Assembly (NCBI GenBank): GCA_017051695.1 | Contig: JAFIDK010000002.1 | Location: 930,001 to 994,000 of the forward strand | DNA from: Algoriphagus aestuarii | Lineage (GTDB): Bacteria; Bacteroidota; Bacteroidia; Cytophagales; Cyclobacteriaceae | Reading direction: 5' to 3' | Length of the DNA: 64,000 bases | In this document: piece by piece, positions 55,365 through 64,000 of the stretch | Layout: the number at the start of each line of letters is the position of its first letter | Numbering within the stretch: position 1 is the stretch's first letter | Made by a program: the position numbers and the translations under genes | Notes under the pieces: generated by a model | Databases searched by the model: none | What the model saw: only the letters and a program-made list of their open reading frames with translations | Told to the model about the DNA's origin: nothing

Positions 55365-56579
55365 TTAGCGTTTTATTCTTTTTTCAATCTCCTTGAGAGT
55401 TTCCTCGTATTGTTTTGCAATCTTTTCAATATCAAATCTTTCAAGCGCTTCTTTCCTAGCATTGTCACCAAGCTTAACCATTAAGTCTGGATTCTCAATT
55501 GCAAAAATCATTTGTTGGGCTAATTGATTGGTATTTCGAACCTCAAAAATCATTGAATTGTCTCGGCTCACGGCCTCCAGGTTCATAGAGATATTAGATG
55601 CAATAATTGGAATACCGGCCATCATCGCTTCTACCAATGCACCAGAGAAACCTTCGTACCAACTAGGAAACACGAAACAGTTGGCAGTGATCAGTTGGCA
55701 GGGATCAGTTGGCAATGGATAGTAACCATTAATTAGTGCACTAATTGGATTGTGGATTTTTCCTGGAAGAAAAATCGAGCCTTTGAGGTTTAAATCCTGA
55801 ACAAGCTTTTCAAGTTCAGACCTATAAGTCCCTTCACCAAAAATAGTCAGGGTACATTCAGGATACTTTTGGATAACTTCTCGAAAAGCATTGATTACAT
55901 CCTGAAAGCCTTTCCTTTCTAATAGACGACCATAAGAAATAAAGTTAAATGTGGGTGAACCTAAGTCAAGATCTTGAGAATATTTCGCCGAAGGCATATC
56001 TCGCCGAAGGCCTATTTCGCGAAGTCTATCTTTAGACCAAAATTCCTCTGGAACATTTCTACCACGATAAACTACCTTAATTTTATCTTTATCCAAGCCC
56101 AATGTCTTCACATGCGACTCCGCCAAAGCCTCCGCATTCGCAATCCAATATTTTGGAATCCAAGCTGTCAAGCGATCCAACCAATAAACAACTTTGTATT
56201 TCAATCCTATTTTATCCTTCCAAGCAAATGGACCATAACTATCATTCACTAAGGTTCCGACTAATGGCACTCCAGTCAATAAGGAAGCGACTCGGGTAAT
56301 AATATCTGCTCGCCAAAGACTGGAAATCAGGAGATCTGGTTTTTCTCTTTGAATCAGCTTTAAGAATCTGGATCCTGCCAATAGAAAATTATAGGACTCA
56401 GGAATATCTAAAAAAATAAGCCGGATTCCGGCTCTTTCATATTCTTCTCGTAAGTCATGCTTTGAATAGAAGTACACAAAAAGGATTTCTACTTCTTTCG
56501 AAAACCTAGATAGTATTTCTAAATGACTTTTTTCGGCACCAGCATTTACTAATGCGTCTTGGGTAAATACTACCTTCAA
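55365..56579 (-). CDS. Glycosyltransferase, GT4 family, with two repeat insertions
   Basis: 404 residues. QDALVNAGAEKSHLEIL starts the GT4 N-domain; ISYGRLLERKGFQDVI and the EX7E motif in SWYEGFSGALVEAM form the C-domain. Two segments look inserted: residues 187-200 (LREIGLRRDMPSAK), encoded by the GAAATA hairpin array (55980-56018), and residues 287-300 (PLPTDPCQLITANC), encoded by three cagttggca words (55678-55718). Both are in frame and fall in linker or loop positions, so the enzyme may still work. Overlaps the upstream gene by 4 nt. Confidence 0.9.
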   Translation of the reverse strand: MKVVFTQDALVNAGAEKSHLEILSRFSKEVEILFVYFYSKHDLREEYERAGIRLIFLDIPESYNFLLAGSRFLKLIQREKPDLLISSLWRADIITRVASLLTGVPLVGTLVNDSYGPFAWKDKIGLKYKVVYWLDRLTAWIPKYWIANAEALAESHVKTLGLDKDKIKVVYRGRNVPEEFWSKDRLREIGLRRDMPSAKYSQDLDLGSPTFNFISYGRLLERKGFQDVINAFREVIQKYPECTLTIFGEGTYRSELEKLVQDLNLKGSIFLPGKIHNPISALINGYYPLPTDPCQLITANCFVFPSWYEGFSGALVEAMMAGIPIIASNISMNLEAVSRDNSMIFEVRNTNQLAQQMIFAIENPDLMVKLGDNARKEALERFDIEKIAKQYEETLKEIEKRIKR

Positions 56580-57454
56580 TTTTCTTTTAGAGTATTCAAA
56601 TTCAAAGACTTTCCTGTTTTTCCAATTAATCCAGCCCTTATTCCCATAAGTCTCATTTTACTTACATGCAAGGAATTTGGCGCAACTATTCCACCAAGCA
56701 ATCGCTTAGATTGTAGAATTAAAAAATCCCAAAAATAAAACCATGTAAAATGCATTTTTAAAAAAAGAACAAAATTCCTTGATTGATAATAGGATCTCCA
56801 TAGATGTGAATGCGATGTCCCTCCTCCCCACCCTTCATGGCGAATTTCTACATAAGGATTTTTAAGAACTCCAATCTGGAATCCTGATTTTTTGATACGA
56901 TAACAATATTCAAAGTCATCAAACATCATAAACCAATTCTCAATTGGATAACCGACTTTAATCAAATCTTCAAATCTTGCAATGGCTCCATCAAACAATC
57001 CGAAATCGGCTGGAAGAATTTCATTTCCTTTTGGATGGATCTTAATTCTTTTTCCCAACTTCACCAAATACCCCCCAGATGAAATCAAAGTGTATTTTCG
57101 ATTTTGCGCCGCTTGAACTAAAAAATCAAGATATTCTTTTTGAGGAATGCTATCATCCTCTAAAAATACAAGATGTTTAGGTACTTCACCTTTGTCAACT
57201 ATACTTTGCATGGCTTTCGCCAATCCTGCTCCATGACCAATATTCTCTGCAAGTGTGATAATCTCAAGATTAAGTTTATCCTTATATTCTTCTAGTATGT
57301 CTGAAGTTGAATCGGAGCATGCATTGTTCACCACAATGAAACAAGAATAATTCCAAGAGAAACTATGAATGCTCTTCAGAATCTTCTCCAATAAATAGGC
57401 TCTATTGAAGGTTACTAAAATTAAAGCTGGTAGTTCTGTTCTAAAAGGTTTCAA
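56576..57454 (-). CDS. Glycosyltransferase, GT2 family (GlfT2-like)
   Basis: 292 residues. The GT-A fold is visible: ALILVTFNRAYLLEKILKSI, VVNNACSDSTSDILEEY and the metal-binding region HLVFLEDDSIP. WFMMFDDFEYCYRIKKSGFQ corresponds to the D-E-E-F-C type acceptor segment of galactofuranosyltransferase-like members. Overlaps the downstream GT4 gene by 4 nt. Confidence 0.88.
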   Translation of the reverse strand: MKPFRTELPALILVTFNRAYLLEKILKSIHSFSWNYSCFIVVNNACSDSTSDILEEYKDKLNLEIITLAENIGHGAGLAKAMQSIVDKGEVPKHLVFLEDDSIPQKEYLDFLVQAAQNRKYTLISSGGYLVKLGKRIKIHPKGNEILPADFGLFDGAIARFEDLIKVGYPIENWFMMFDDFEYCYRIKKSGFQIGVLKNPYVEIRHEGWGGGTSHSHLWRSYYQSRNFVLFLKMHFTWFYFWDFLILQSKRLLGGIVAPNSLHVSKMRLMGIRAGLIGKTGKSLNLNTLKEN

Positions 57455-57478
57455 CTCAAAGGAAATGTATAAGGATAA

Positions 57479-58600
57479 TCAATTGTTAAAAAGCAACTTT
57501 GATTTTAAAAGTTGTTCTTTTCCCTTTTGAAGCCAATAACTTTTACCTAATTCAGGTAATGCGGATTTCAATTTATTTTGAAGAATATTTTTTTCAAGAA
57601 AATATTCTTTTTTTCTTAAAATTTCCCTTGCAATATCTTCAGAGCTTGAATTTGGATCAACTAATAAACCAATATCATATTTTGACATATAATCACTCAC
57701 ATCCCAATCAATTGCAGAAGATACAACCCAGGCTCCTGAGGCAAGGTATTCAGATAATTTTGTAGGAAAGGAAACTCTATTGACTAAAGAGTCTTTCCTT
57801 ATTAAAAACCCAACTTCTGCCTGCTCTAAATATCCTGCTAATTCATCCAAATCAGATGTTCCAACAAACTCAATAACTTGTTCGGGAAGTTTATTGCCCA
57901 AGACTTTAGCCCTTGAGTCCCTACTTATAACCCTAAATCGAATATTGGGATCAAATTCATTTAATTTCCCCCATATTTCACTCAATTGTTTCAAATTTTG
58001 CCAAGGAGCACCTGATCCTGTATAAGTAAAATACTTTTTTTGAACATCATCTCTTATTCGAAAACGATCTAAATCAACACATAATGGAATTGAGATAGTT
58101 TTTACATTTGGCATTTTTGAAGAAACATAAGCATTCATCCTATTGGAAACAGTAATCACCAAATCAGGTGAATAGGCTCTGCCTACTAAACCCCATTTAA
58201 ACTCAATCGCTTTTCTTTTGAGAACAGTATTCTTATGTAACAATGATTCTTCAGGTATGCCATTTATGCACCATATATATTTATTGGTTTTTTTTCTTGG
58301 CAGAAAAAAAGCTGCTGTAAATCCAATTGAAACCACTGTAGTTTCTCCTTGATCCCTAATTATCTTTTTTACTATACTTCTTGAAGTGAAAAACTGTTTT
58401 ACTCCTGCAGGAATTATTTCATAAGAAATATGAGGATAAGAAGCCATAAAAGGTTCCAAAACCCTATTTTCATCATTATGAAATTTTGGATGTGGAAGTA
58501 GCCAATAAAAAGCAACCTTTTTATTGAGACTAGAAAACAATTCCAACAGGAATCCTAAACGTGATCTTTCTAATGGCCCTCGATAAAATATATTAATCAT
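57479..58600 (-). CDS. Glycosyltransferase, GT-B fold (GT4-like)
   Basis: 373 residues. The N-domain lacks the strong GGA-type start of its neighbours (MINIFYRGPLERSRLGFLLELF). The C-domain has FTYTGSGAPWQNLKQLSEIWGKL and PTKLSEYLASGAWVVSS, the counterpart of the E-x-x-A/C-G motif. Overlaps the epimerase gene by 8 nt. Donor unknown. Confidence 0.82.
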   Translation of the reverse strand: MINIFYRGPLERSRLGFLLELFSSLNKKVAFYWLLPHPKFHNDENRVLEPFMASYPHISYEIIPAGVKQFFTSRSIVKKIIRDQGETTVVSIGFTAAFFLPRKKTNKYIWCINGIPEESLLHKNTVLKRKAIEFKWGLVGRAYSPDLVITVSNRMNAYVSSKMPNVKTISIPLCVDLDRFRIRDDVQKKYFTYTGSGAPWQNLKQLSEIWGKLNEFDPNIRFRVISRDSRAKVLGNKLPEQVIEFVGTSDLDELAGYLEQAEVGFLIRKDSLVNRVSFPTKLSEYLASGAWVVSSAIDWDVSDYMSKYDIGLLVDPNSSSEDIAREILRKKEYFLEKNILQNKLKSALPELGKSYWLQKGKEQLLKSKLLFNN

Positions 58601-59729
58601 TTCCTGCTACTTCCCCTTTTAACCACTCTTTAATCAACTTAGATGATTCTCCAGAACCAAATGGATTTTCTTTTACTATCATCTTTTGATAAGAAGTGAA
58701 TGAATCCAACAATTCCTGAGATTCATTTACAATTGAGTTATACGCTGTTCCTATCAATTTAACACAACCAGCATCTACACCTTCCGGACGTTCTGTATTA
58801 TCACGAAGTAATAAAACCGGTTTTCCAAAACTAGGGGCTTCTTCCTGCAAGCCTCCTGAATCCGTTAATATGAAGTGGCATCGATTCATTACCGCCAAAA
58901 ACTCAGGATAAGAAAGAGGAGGTAGTAGCATTATATTTGAATTTCCATTACTCAATAATTCTATCATGGTCTTTTTGACAGCAGGATTATGATGTAGAAA
59001 AAAAACAAATTGAACTTCTGGATTAGTCTTAGCAAGTTTCAAAACTGCATTACAAATTTGGATAAGGCCTCCCTCTAAGTTCTCCCGTCGATGAGAAGTG
59101 ATTAAAATCAATTTCATTTCAGTTTTACTTCCCCTAAAAAACGGTTCCAATTGTACAGGAAAGATTTCGTCATTCTCAATTTTTTTTCTTGAAAATGCTA
59201 AAGCATCCAAAACAGTATTTCCCACAACAAAAATATTTTCTGCTGTAACTTTTTCTTCTAGAAGATACTTACGTGAGGTTTCAGATGGACAAAAATGCAA
59301 ATCTGCTATTTTACTTATAAACTGGCGATTGAGTTCCTCTGGAAATGGAGAAAACTTATTAAACGTACGAAGTCCCGCTTCTACATGAGCAACTTTAATA
59401 CCTTTAAAAAAAGCAGCTTGAGCGCCACTTAGAGCTGTTTGAGTATCACCTTGCACTACAACCCAATTTGGCTTTTCATTGGCATATAATTCTGTCAACT
59501 TAATTAATAGCTCCCCAGAAAGGTGACCAAGGGATTGTCCAGGCTTCATGATATCTAAAGAAATGTCTGGCTGAATGCCAAACCAATCCTCTAACCCTAA
59601 AAGCATTTCTCTATGCTGTCCAGTAGATATGACACGAATCTCATTGCCATAAACCGCCTTTAATTCTAAAATCAAAACAGCTAGTTTGATCAATTCGGGG
59701 CGAGTCCCGTATATAACATCAATTCTCAT
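58593..59729 (-). CDS. wecB: UDP-N-acetylglucosamine 2-epimerase (non-hydrolysing)
   Basis: 378 residues. All family motifs are visible: YGTRPEL (7-13), STGQHREML, VVQGDTQTA, HVEAGLRT, PEELNRQ, SHRREN and the DSGGLQEEA segment. The enzyme interconverts UDP-GlcNAc and UDP-ManNAc, supplying ManNAc or its uronate for the polysaccharide made by this locus. No ManNAc dehydrogenase gene lies in the window. It is the first gene after a 197-bp gap and probably has its own promoter. Confidence 0.94.
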   Translation of the reverse strand: MRIDVIYGTRPELIKLAVLILELKAVYGNEIRVISTGQHREMLLGLEDWFGIQPDISLDIMKPGQSLGHLSGELLIKLTELYANEKPNWVVVQGDTQTALSGAQAAFFKGIKVAHVEAGLRTFNKFSPFPEELNRQFISKIADLHFCPSETSRKYLLEEKVTAENIFVVGNTVLDALAFSRKKIENDEIFPVQLEPFFRGSKTEMKLILITSHRRENLEGGLIQICNAVLKLAKTNPEVQFVFFLHHNPAVKKTMIELLSNGNSNIMLLPPLSYPEFLAVMNRCHFILTDSGGLQEEAPSFGKPVLLLRDNTERPEGVDAGCVKLIGTAYNSIVNESQELLDSFTSYQKMIVKENPFGSGESSKLIKEWLKGEVAGND

Positions 59730-59926
59730 ACTTCAAAAAAAGTAGACTTAAAAGTCAAGTTGTAAATAAGGAAAGGTGGTAAATTGTGAAAGAAGTGAGT
59801 ATTGATACCAAAGTTTTTTCTAGCTAGCTTTATTCGAATATTTTTTACCATGATATCTTTCTAGATGTAGTATGGATCAAACCTAAAACTAGATTTAGAG
59901 AAGTATATAGCAAATAAAAATTCTAT
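59730..59926. other. Intergenic gap inside the polysaccharide locus
   Basis: AT-rich; no gene. It separates the epimerase from the GT2 genes upstream and is the likely place of an internal promoter. Confidence 0.35.
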
Positions 59927-60829
59927 CTATTTTCTGAATCCAAATCTTCTTAGCCTGAAATAATTGATAGGAAGAGCCATAAATAAAAGCAAATAGACCA
60001 TGCCATCCTTCCATGAATATTGGAACAACTGCTGCAATTTGACCAAATAACGCCTAGGTTCCAGGCAAATAGTAGCACATACAAGTTGCCTTCGAATAAC
60101 AGCTCTCAAAAAATTTGGATTCTCCTCTAAAATACCCTGATGCTTGGATTGAAAATAATTTAAATCCTTAAGAAGCAAAGTCCGCCCATATTTTCCATTT
60201 CTGGCCTGAGAATCAGTTGTATTACCGAAAAACACAAGGCTCTCAGGAATATATTGCTTTCGAAGTCCTTCATTTAAATTTATAATTCGAAGAGCCAAAT
60301 CCATGTTCTCTGAATATCTCAAAGCAGGATCAAACCTTCCTGCTTTTTCAAAAACAGACTTGGAAACAATAAATGTCCCAACCAAATTATTGAATTTGTG
60401 ATCTTCATTATTGATAATAAACTTTTCAAATCGATTCCAATCAATTTTTTCTTTAGTTTTCTCATCTACCAATGAACCGTAACAATAGGCTATATCATAA
60501 GGCTTAACCTCGAAAGTTGATTTGAAACGCGATAGCCAATCTGGCGAAAGCCAATCATCACTATCTAGAAAAGCCAAAAACTCCCCATCCGCATGATCAA
60601 CCCCATAATTTCTAGAAGCGCTAGGGCCAGAATTGTTTTTTTTTAAAAGCCTTATTTTATCATTTAGCATTGTGGATAAATAATCTTCTAATTTATCTCC
60701 ACTTCCATCATCTACGATGAGAAGTTCCCAATCTGACACCTTCTGATTTTCAATCGACTTTATCGCCCTTAAAATGGTGTCCTTTGCCTTGTAATAGGGG
60801 ATAATTATAGATACGAAGGGTCTAATCAC
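59927..60829 (-). CDS. Glycosyltransferase, GT2 family
   Basis: 300 residues. GT-A fold: FVSIIIPYYKAKDTILRAIKSIENQ, LLIVDDGSGDKLEDYL and FLAFLDSDDWLSPDW with the DxD motif. The last 20 residues carry a hydrophobic segment (GMVYLLLFMALPINYF) that may bind the membrane. Overlaps its upstream neighbour by 8 nt. Confidence 0.92.
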   Translation of the reverse strand: MIRPFVSIIIPYYKAKDTILRAIKSIENQKVSDWELLIVDDGSGDKLEDYLSTMLNDKIRLLKKNNSGPSASRNYGVDHADGEFLAFLDSDDWLSPDWLSRFKSTFEVKPYDIAYCYGSLVDEKTKEKIDWNRFEKFIINNEDHKFNNLVGTFIVSKSVFEKAGRFDPALRYSENMDLALRIINLNEGLRKQYIPESLVFFGNTTDSQARNGKYGRTLLLKDLNYFQSKHQGILEENPNFLRAVIRRQLVCATICLEPRRYLVKLQQLFQYSWKDGMVYLLLFMALPINYFRLRRFGFRK

Positions 60830-61811
60830 TTTTTAAAGGGAATTTCTCTAGTAGATACTCGAAGTGATGAATAGACCGATTATGATTTTGGAGAAAGGAT
60901 TTCACTTTGGTTTTAGTTTCGATTAGTTGAACTGAATTTTTTCTCGACGGACGAAAAAAAGATCGGTATTGACATAAAAACACCCCCTTAATTGCAAACC
61001 AAAATTGTCTATAATTTTGCTTCCGAAGCTTTTTAATCGACGGTGAATTCTCAAAAAAGATTTTGTAGGAATTAAGCAAGGGAAAAGAGGATGCAATCCC
61101 TTTTTTCAGTTTGAGATAATAGGCCCAATCGAGGCGAGGACTTGTTATAAAGTGCTTAAAAGACAAACTTTCTTCGTACCACAAATCAAATCCTAAAAGC
61201 TGTACCAAAAAACATAATTCCACATCTCCCCCACTAGCCAATTCTTTACCTTTCCGATCACTTAGAACCATGTTTAAATTAGAATCATGAATTGTATCTA
61301 AAGCTTCTTTTAGAAAGAAACATGCAGCTCCATAATGTGCAGATCCTAATTTCTGCTTTCCCGACTTCTTGGAATTATTTCCCACTGCATAGCTATGAGA
61401 AAATTCATCGAACCAAATGGGAAACTCTTTTTCAGATACAGGGCTTCCGTTACCGCCTAATACTCCAATATTAGGGTTATTCTTGAATATGGAATATGCA
61501 ATTTCCAAATAATCTGAGGCCAGCCAATTATCATCATCACAAAATAATACGATAGAATAATTTGCATTTCTCCAACCAGTCTGCCTTGCATATGTTAGCC
61601 CTGCTTTTGGTTCAGAAATTACGCGTCCAGCCACGTGTAAATTCGATTCTAAAAACCTGCTAACCAATTCCGAGCTACCATCGTCAGAGCAATTATCAAC
61701 TAGAATTAATTCCCAGTCTCCCGCAAAATTAAGCGAGGAAATAGCCGAAAGTGTTTGAGGCAATCTCGAATAGCCGTTATGAGTACAAAGGACTATACTA
61801 ATTCCGGTCAC
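60822..61811 (-). CDS. Glycosyltransferase, GT2 family
   Basis: 329 residues. GISIVLCTHNGYSRLPQTLSAI, LILVDNCSDDGSSELV and IVLFCDDDNWLASDYL (DxD). The GT-A core runs to about residue 230, followed by a basic C-terminal extension. Overlaps both neighbours (8 nt downstream, 4 nt upstream), so it is translationally coupled. Confidence 0.92.
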   Translation of the reverse strand: MTGISIVLCTHNGYSRLPQTLSAISSLNFAGDWELILVDNCSDDGSSELVSRFLESNLHVAGRVISEPKAGLTYARQTGWRNANYSIVLFCDDDNWLASDYLEIAYSIFKNNPNIGVLGGNGSPVSEKEFPIWFDEFSHSYAVGNNSKKSGKQKLGSAHYGAACFFLKEALDTIHDSNLNMVLSDRKGKELASGGDVELCFLVQLLGFDLWYEESLSFKHFITSPRLDWAYYLKLKKGIASSFPLLNSYKIFFENSPSIKKLRKQNYRQFWFAIKGVFLCQYRSFFRPSRKNSVQLIETKTKVKSFLQNHNRSIHHFEYLLEKFPLKSD

Positions 61812-62626
61812 CTAAATCCATCTTTTAAAATAAGGTAAATCAAACCCAATTGATACTTAGAGTAATACCTTAAGAATCTTACGAAATCGACTGGAGCAAG
61901 TCTCCTTGCTGCAATCCTAAAAGCGATATTTCTAGATCTCAGACGGCTTAGTTTATACTTTAAGGTATTTCCAGCAGAGACCTTAACTCCAACTGGTTCA
62001 GTTTCTTTATGATGATTTATAGACAATATTTTCGGTATAAATCCTACAGTCGGCTGGTAGAATAATATTGATAAAAAAAAACAATAATCCTGTCCGTTTA
62101 AAAGCTCAGGGGTAAACTGTAAGCCTTTTGAAACCAAATAACTTCTATTGATCATGGCTGCATTAATTGGCCAGGTCACTTTTTTAGTCAAAAAATCTAA
62201 AAGTAGTTTTTCAGAACATATGGAATCACTAATTACTTCTGACTGATTATATTCATAATAAACTTTTGAATATGAGACTGTCATATGAACAGGAGATTTT
62301 GCTTCCGCAGCACTCAAATGACCTTCAATCATATCAACACATAATTCATCATCAGAGTCCAAAAATATTACCCACTCCCCTGAGGAATTCAATAAACCGT
62401 GATTTCTAGCATTATTGGCTCCCTTGGACGTGTTTTTAATGTATTTTATTTTTGGGTTAGTTTTAGTATACTCAAAAACTAAACTTGCTGTTGAATCGGT
62501 ACTGAAATCATCTATTACAAGTAATTCCCAATTCTTATAGGTTTGATTCTCTACCGATCTGATCGCATTCTCTAAGGCTACAACCCGGTTAAATGTGGGA
62601 ATAATGATAGAAATAAGGTCTTTCAA
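61808..62626 (-). CDS. Glycosyltransferase, GT2 family
   Basis: 272 residues. LISIIIPTFNRVVALENAIRSV, LLVIDDFSTDSTASLV and WVIFLDSDDELCVDM (DxD). Coupled by a 4-nt overlap to the downstream GT2 gene; one base separates it from the upstream gene. Confidence 0.92.
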   Translation of the reverse strand: MKDLISIIIPTFNRVVALENAIRSVENQTYKNWELLVIDDFSTDSTASLVFEYTKTNPKIKYIKNTSKGANNARNHGLLNSSGEWVIFLDSDDELCVDMIEGHLSAAEAKSPVHMTVSYSKVYYEYNQSEVISDSICSEKLLLDFLTKKVTWPINAAMINRSYLVSKGLQFTPELLNGQDYCFFLSILFYQPTVGFIPKILSINHHKETEPVGVKVSAGNTLKYKLSRLRSRNIAFRIAARRLAPVDFVRFLRYYSKYQLGLIYLILKDGFR

Positions 62627-62627
62627 A

Positions 62628-63602
62628 TTATATCCTATTGAGAAGCCATTTTAGCTTTTTTTTCAATACTGCTCGTTTTGTTTCTTTTTGTTCAAAAAAT
62701 TTCAATTTGGGTTTTAGCTTATTTAAAAACTCATACTTGTTCTTCACCAAAGATGCTTTGTATTCCGAACCTAACCTTTTCAACTCAGGTCGAGATGCAT
62801 AAGAAAATTGAGGCTCACCAGACCTGCCAGTTATAAATTCACTATCAAGCTTGAAACCACTAAAATGAAAAAAGTACAACATTTGATCAGGGTTATTTAC
62901 AGCAAATGAATCTCCAAAATCAAGTAGTTTCCTTTCTGCGAAATTCCACCATGCCATGTTATATCCGGGATGTTTCAAGATAAAAACTTCATCAAATAGC
63001 AAAGGAGCCAAATCCATCCACTTTTGATCAACAAAAATCCCACGTGGTTTATCTATCAAACAGTGTGTAGTCAATCGTTCCTTCCACCATTTCACAAGCT
63101 TCATGCTTTGCTCAGAGTATTTCAGGGCAATAAACCCTAGATTAAACATTCCATGTCTCAAAGCAACCAATTCATCTAGGGAGGTCTTTTCAGTCACCTT
63201 GCTAAACATCGGTGTCAATACAACACTATTCAACTCCAAAGCTGAAAAGACATGATCCAAGGGTCTATAGACAACGATATCAGGATCCAAATATACAATC
63301 TGATGTTCCTCACCATAATGACGCCACAAGTATTCAATATAAAAGGGCTTAACGGAAGTATTAAACTCGATTACATTATACCGAGCAAGCATCTCTTTAA
63401 ACTCGGGGTATCCTATCTCATCGAAACCAGTGATTTGCATCCCCTCAAAAGAGGAATAGTCTATAGAATCATCACGATAATCAACCAAACCAACCAAAAA
63501 GACTGAATCTGGATAATTTGCTAATACTGAGTTTCCGAGCGATTTAGCTTGCGCTAAATAGTTATTTGAGCACAGTGTAAAAAATACAGGGGATGGAATC
63601 AA
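62628..63602 (-). CDS. Putative glycosyltransferase, GT-A fold (GT8-like)
   Basis: 324 residues. SPVFFTLCSNNYLAQAKSLGNSVLANYPDSVFLVGLVD and QIVYLDPDIVVYRPLDHVF (DxD-containing strand) are typical of GT8-like proteins. MFNLGFIALKYSEQSMKLVKWW and FVDQKWMDLAPLLF are conserved in a group of Bacteroidota glycan-locus proteins. A 45-residue basic C-terminal tail (KFFEQKETKRAVLKKKLKWLLNRI) could bind the membrane. Overlaps the GT10 gene by 4 nt. Confidence 0.75.
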   Translation of the reverse strand: MIPSPVFFTLCSNNYLAQAKSLGNSVLANYPDSVFLVGLVDYRDDSIDYSSFEGMQITGFDEIGYPEFKEMLARYNVIEFNTSVKPFYIEYLWRHYGEEHQIVYLDPDIVVYRPLDHVFSALELNSVVLTPMFSKVTEKTSLDELVALRHGMFNLGFIALKYSEQSMKLVKWWKERLTTHCLIDKPRGIFVDQKWMDLAPLLFDEVFILKHPGYNMAWWNFAERKLLDFGDSFAVNNPDQMLYFFHFSGFKLDSEFITGRSGEPQFSYASRPELKRLGSEYKASLVKNKYEFLNKLKPKLKFFEQKETKRAVLKKKLKWLLNRI

Positions 63603-64000
63603 CTCTTTAATCGTTTTTTTAAATACTTAATAAAACTGGTATAGATACTGGATCTAGCCTTGGTTCGGTTTTCGATCCGCATTCTAGCCAAACCAAAACC
63701 TCTTCTGTATGCATTCTCAGGATTTTGCCTAAAAATTGAACACAAAAAATCCTCTAATTTATTTGCGAAAATCTTGGAATGGCCTTCATCCAAAAACAAG
63801 GGTTCATTGAGGTAGCTTAAATAAAGTTCTTCATTAGAATCTAATTCAAGAATGTGCTCAATGCTTTGCTTCATATTACTTTCATCGACCCAAATGACAG
63901 CTTTTGGGTTAATACCACTTTTCCCTTCTTTAAGTGTCCCAAAAGCATCTGGATCTCCCCAATAGATAGGAACGGTATTGGCTGCATAAGCCTGTATCAA
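63599..64000 (-). CDS. GT10 fucosyltransferase, C-terminal part
   Basis: 133 residues to the window edge; the 5' end lies outside, and the first codon here (TTG) is internal, not a start. IQAYAANTVPIYWGDPDAF matches the conserved C-domain motif of alpha-1,3-fucosyltransferases (A-x-x-x-TVPIYWG-x-P), which binds GDP-fucose. The rest is helical with a basic end. It suggests fucose in the glycan made by this locus. Confidence 0.85.
   Translation of the reverse strand: MIQAYAANTVPIYWGDPDAFGTLKEGKSGINPKAVIWVDESNMKQSIEHILELDSNEELYLSYLNEPLFLDEGHSKIFANKLEDFLCSIFRQNPENAYRRGFGLARMRIENRTKARSSIYTSFIKYLKKRLKS

Noticed and set aside
63998-64000. TTG as start of the fucosyltransferase gene
   Set aside because: The conserved nucleotide-sugar motif begins right here, so the N-terminal domain must lie beyond the window edge.

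Overview
The window reads as chromosomal DNA of a member of the Bacteroidota, most likely order Cytophagales, family Cyclobacteriaceae (Algoriphagus-like). The reasons are SusC/SusD and TonB-dependent outer-membrane proteins, many lipoproteins, families restricted to or typical of the phylum (DUF6266, DUF6520, DUF5675, DUF4856, imelysin with an HTTM protein), a TAnnTTTG-type -7 promoter element, and moderate-to-low G+C. The genus is an inference from gene content, not from a marker gene; no rRNA or tRNA gene was recognised.

Layout. 1-7053: the start of a GH9 cellulase-like gene cut by the window edge, a 2.4-kb block of palindromic repeats with an apparently perfect 946-bp tandem duplication, a GH20 beta-N-acetylhexosaminidase and a DUF922-like metalloprotein. 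8270-17032: an ATP-dependent DNA ligase with its ligase-associated exonuclease, GNAT, pirin and SnoaL-like genes, an AraC/TPR membrane regulator divergent from an ankyrin lipoprotein, and an acyltransferase. 17033-19500: more repeats with a 360-bp period. 19525-27435: an M28 peptidase and an iron-uptake type operon (DUF4856, imelysin, HTTM protein, TonB receptor) behind two adjacent 23-bp inverted-repeat operators. 28087-31138: small genes, repeats and a DUF2306 protein. 31394-36024: a co-directional minus-strand block of a Crp/Fnr regulator, a class I terpene synthase, a small HTH-like protein, a DUF6266 protein, a related 249-aa protein, a DUF5675 protein and two small membrane proteins, ending at a strong terminator.

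36319-44853: a locus with a redox/disulfide flavour: a MauE/DoxX-like protein, a DUF6520 small exported protein behind a pseudoknot-forming leader, and on the opposite strand a TlpA-like protein followed by SusC and SusD. 44609-45930 is hairpin-rich, largely non-coding DNA that also forms the N-terminal codons of the TlpA-like gene. 46067-64000: an XRE-type regulator, a small membrane protein, a polysaccharide deacetylase and a large exopolysaccharide locus (eleven glycosyltransferase-type genes counting the truncated one, a UDP-GlcNAc 2-epimerase, a Wzy-like membrane protein and a formyltransferase-like/GINT1-like fusion), ending in a truncated GT10 fucosyltransferase.

The strongest unexplained signals are (i) several interspersed palindromic repeat families, some of which appear in frame inside real genes, (ii) a tandem array of short hairpins separated by GAAATA words, found both near the TlpA-like gene and inside a glycosyltransferase, (iii) the structured leader in front of the DUF6520 gene together with its redox/SusCD neighbours, and (iv) the terpene synthase/DUF6266/DUF5675 block.
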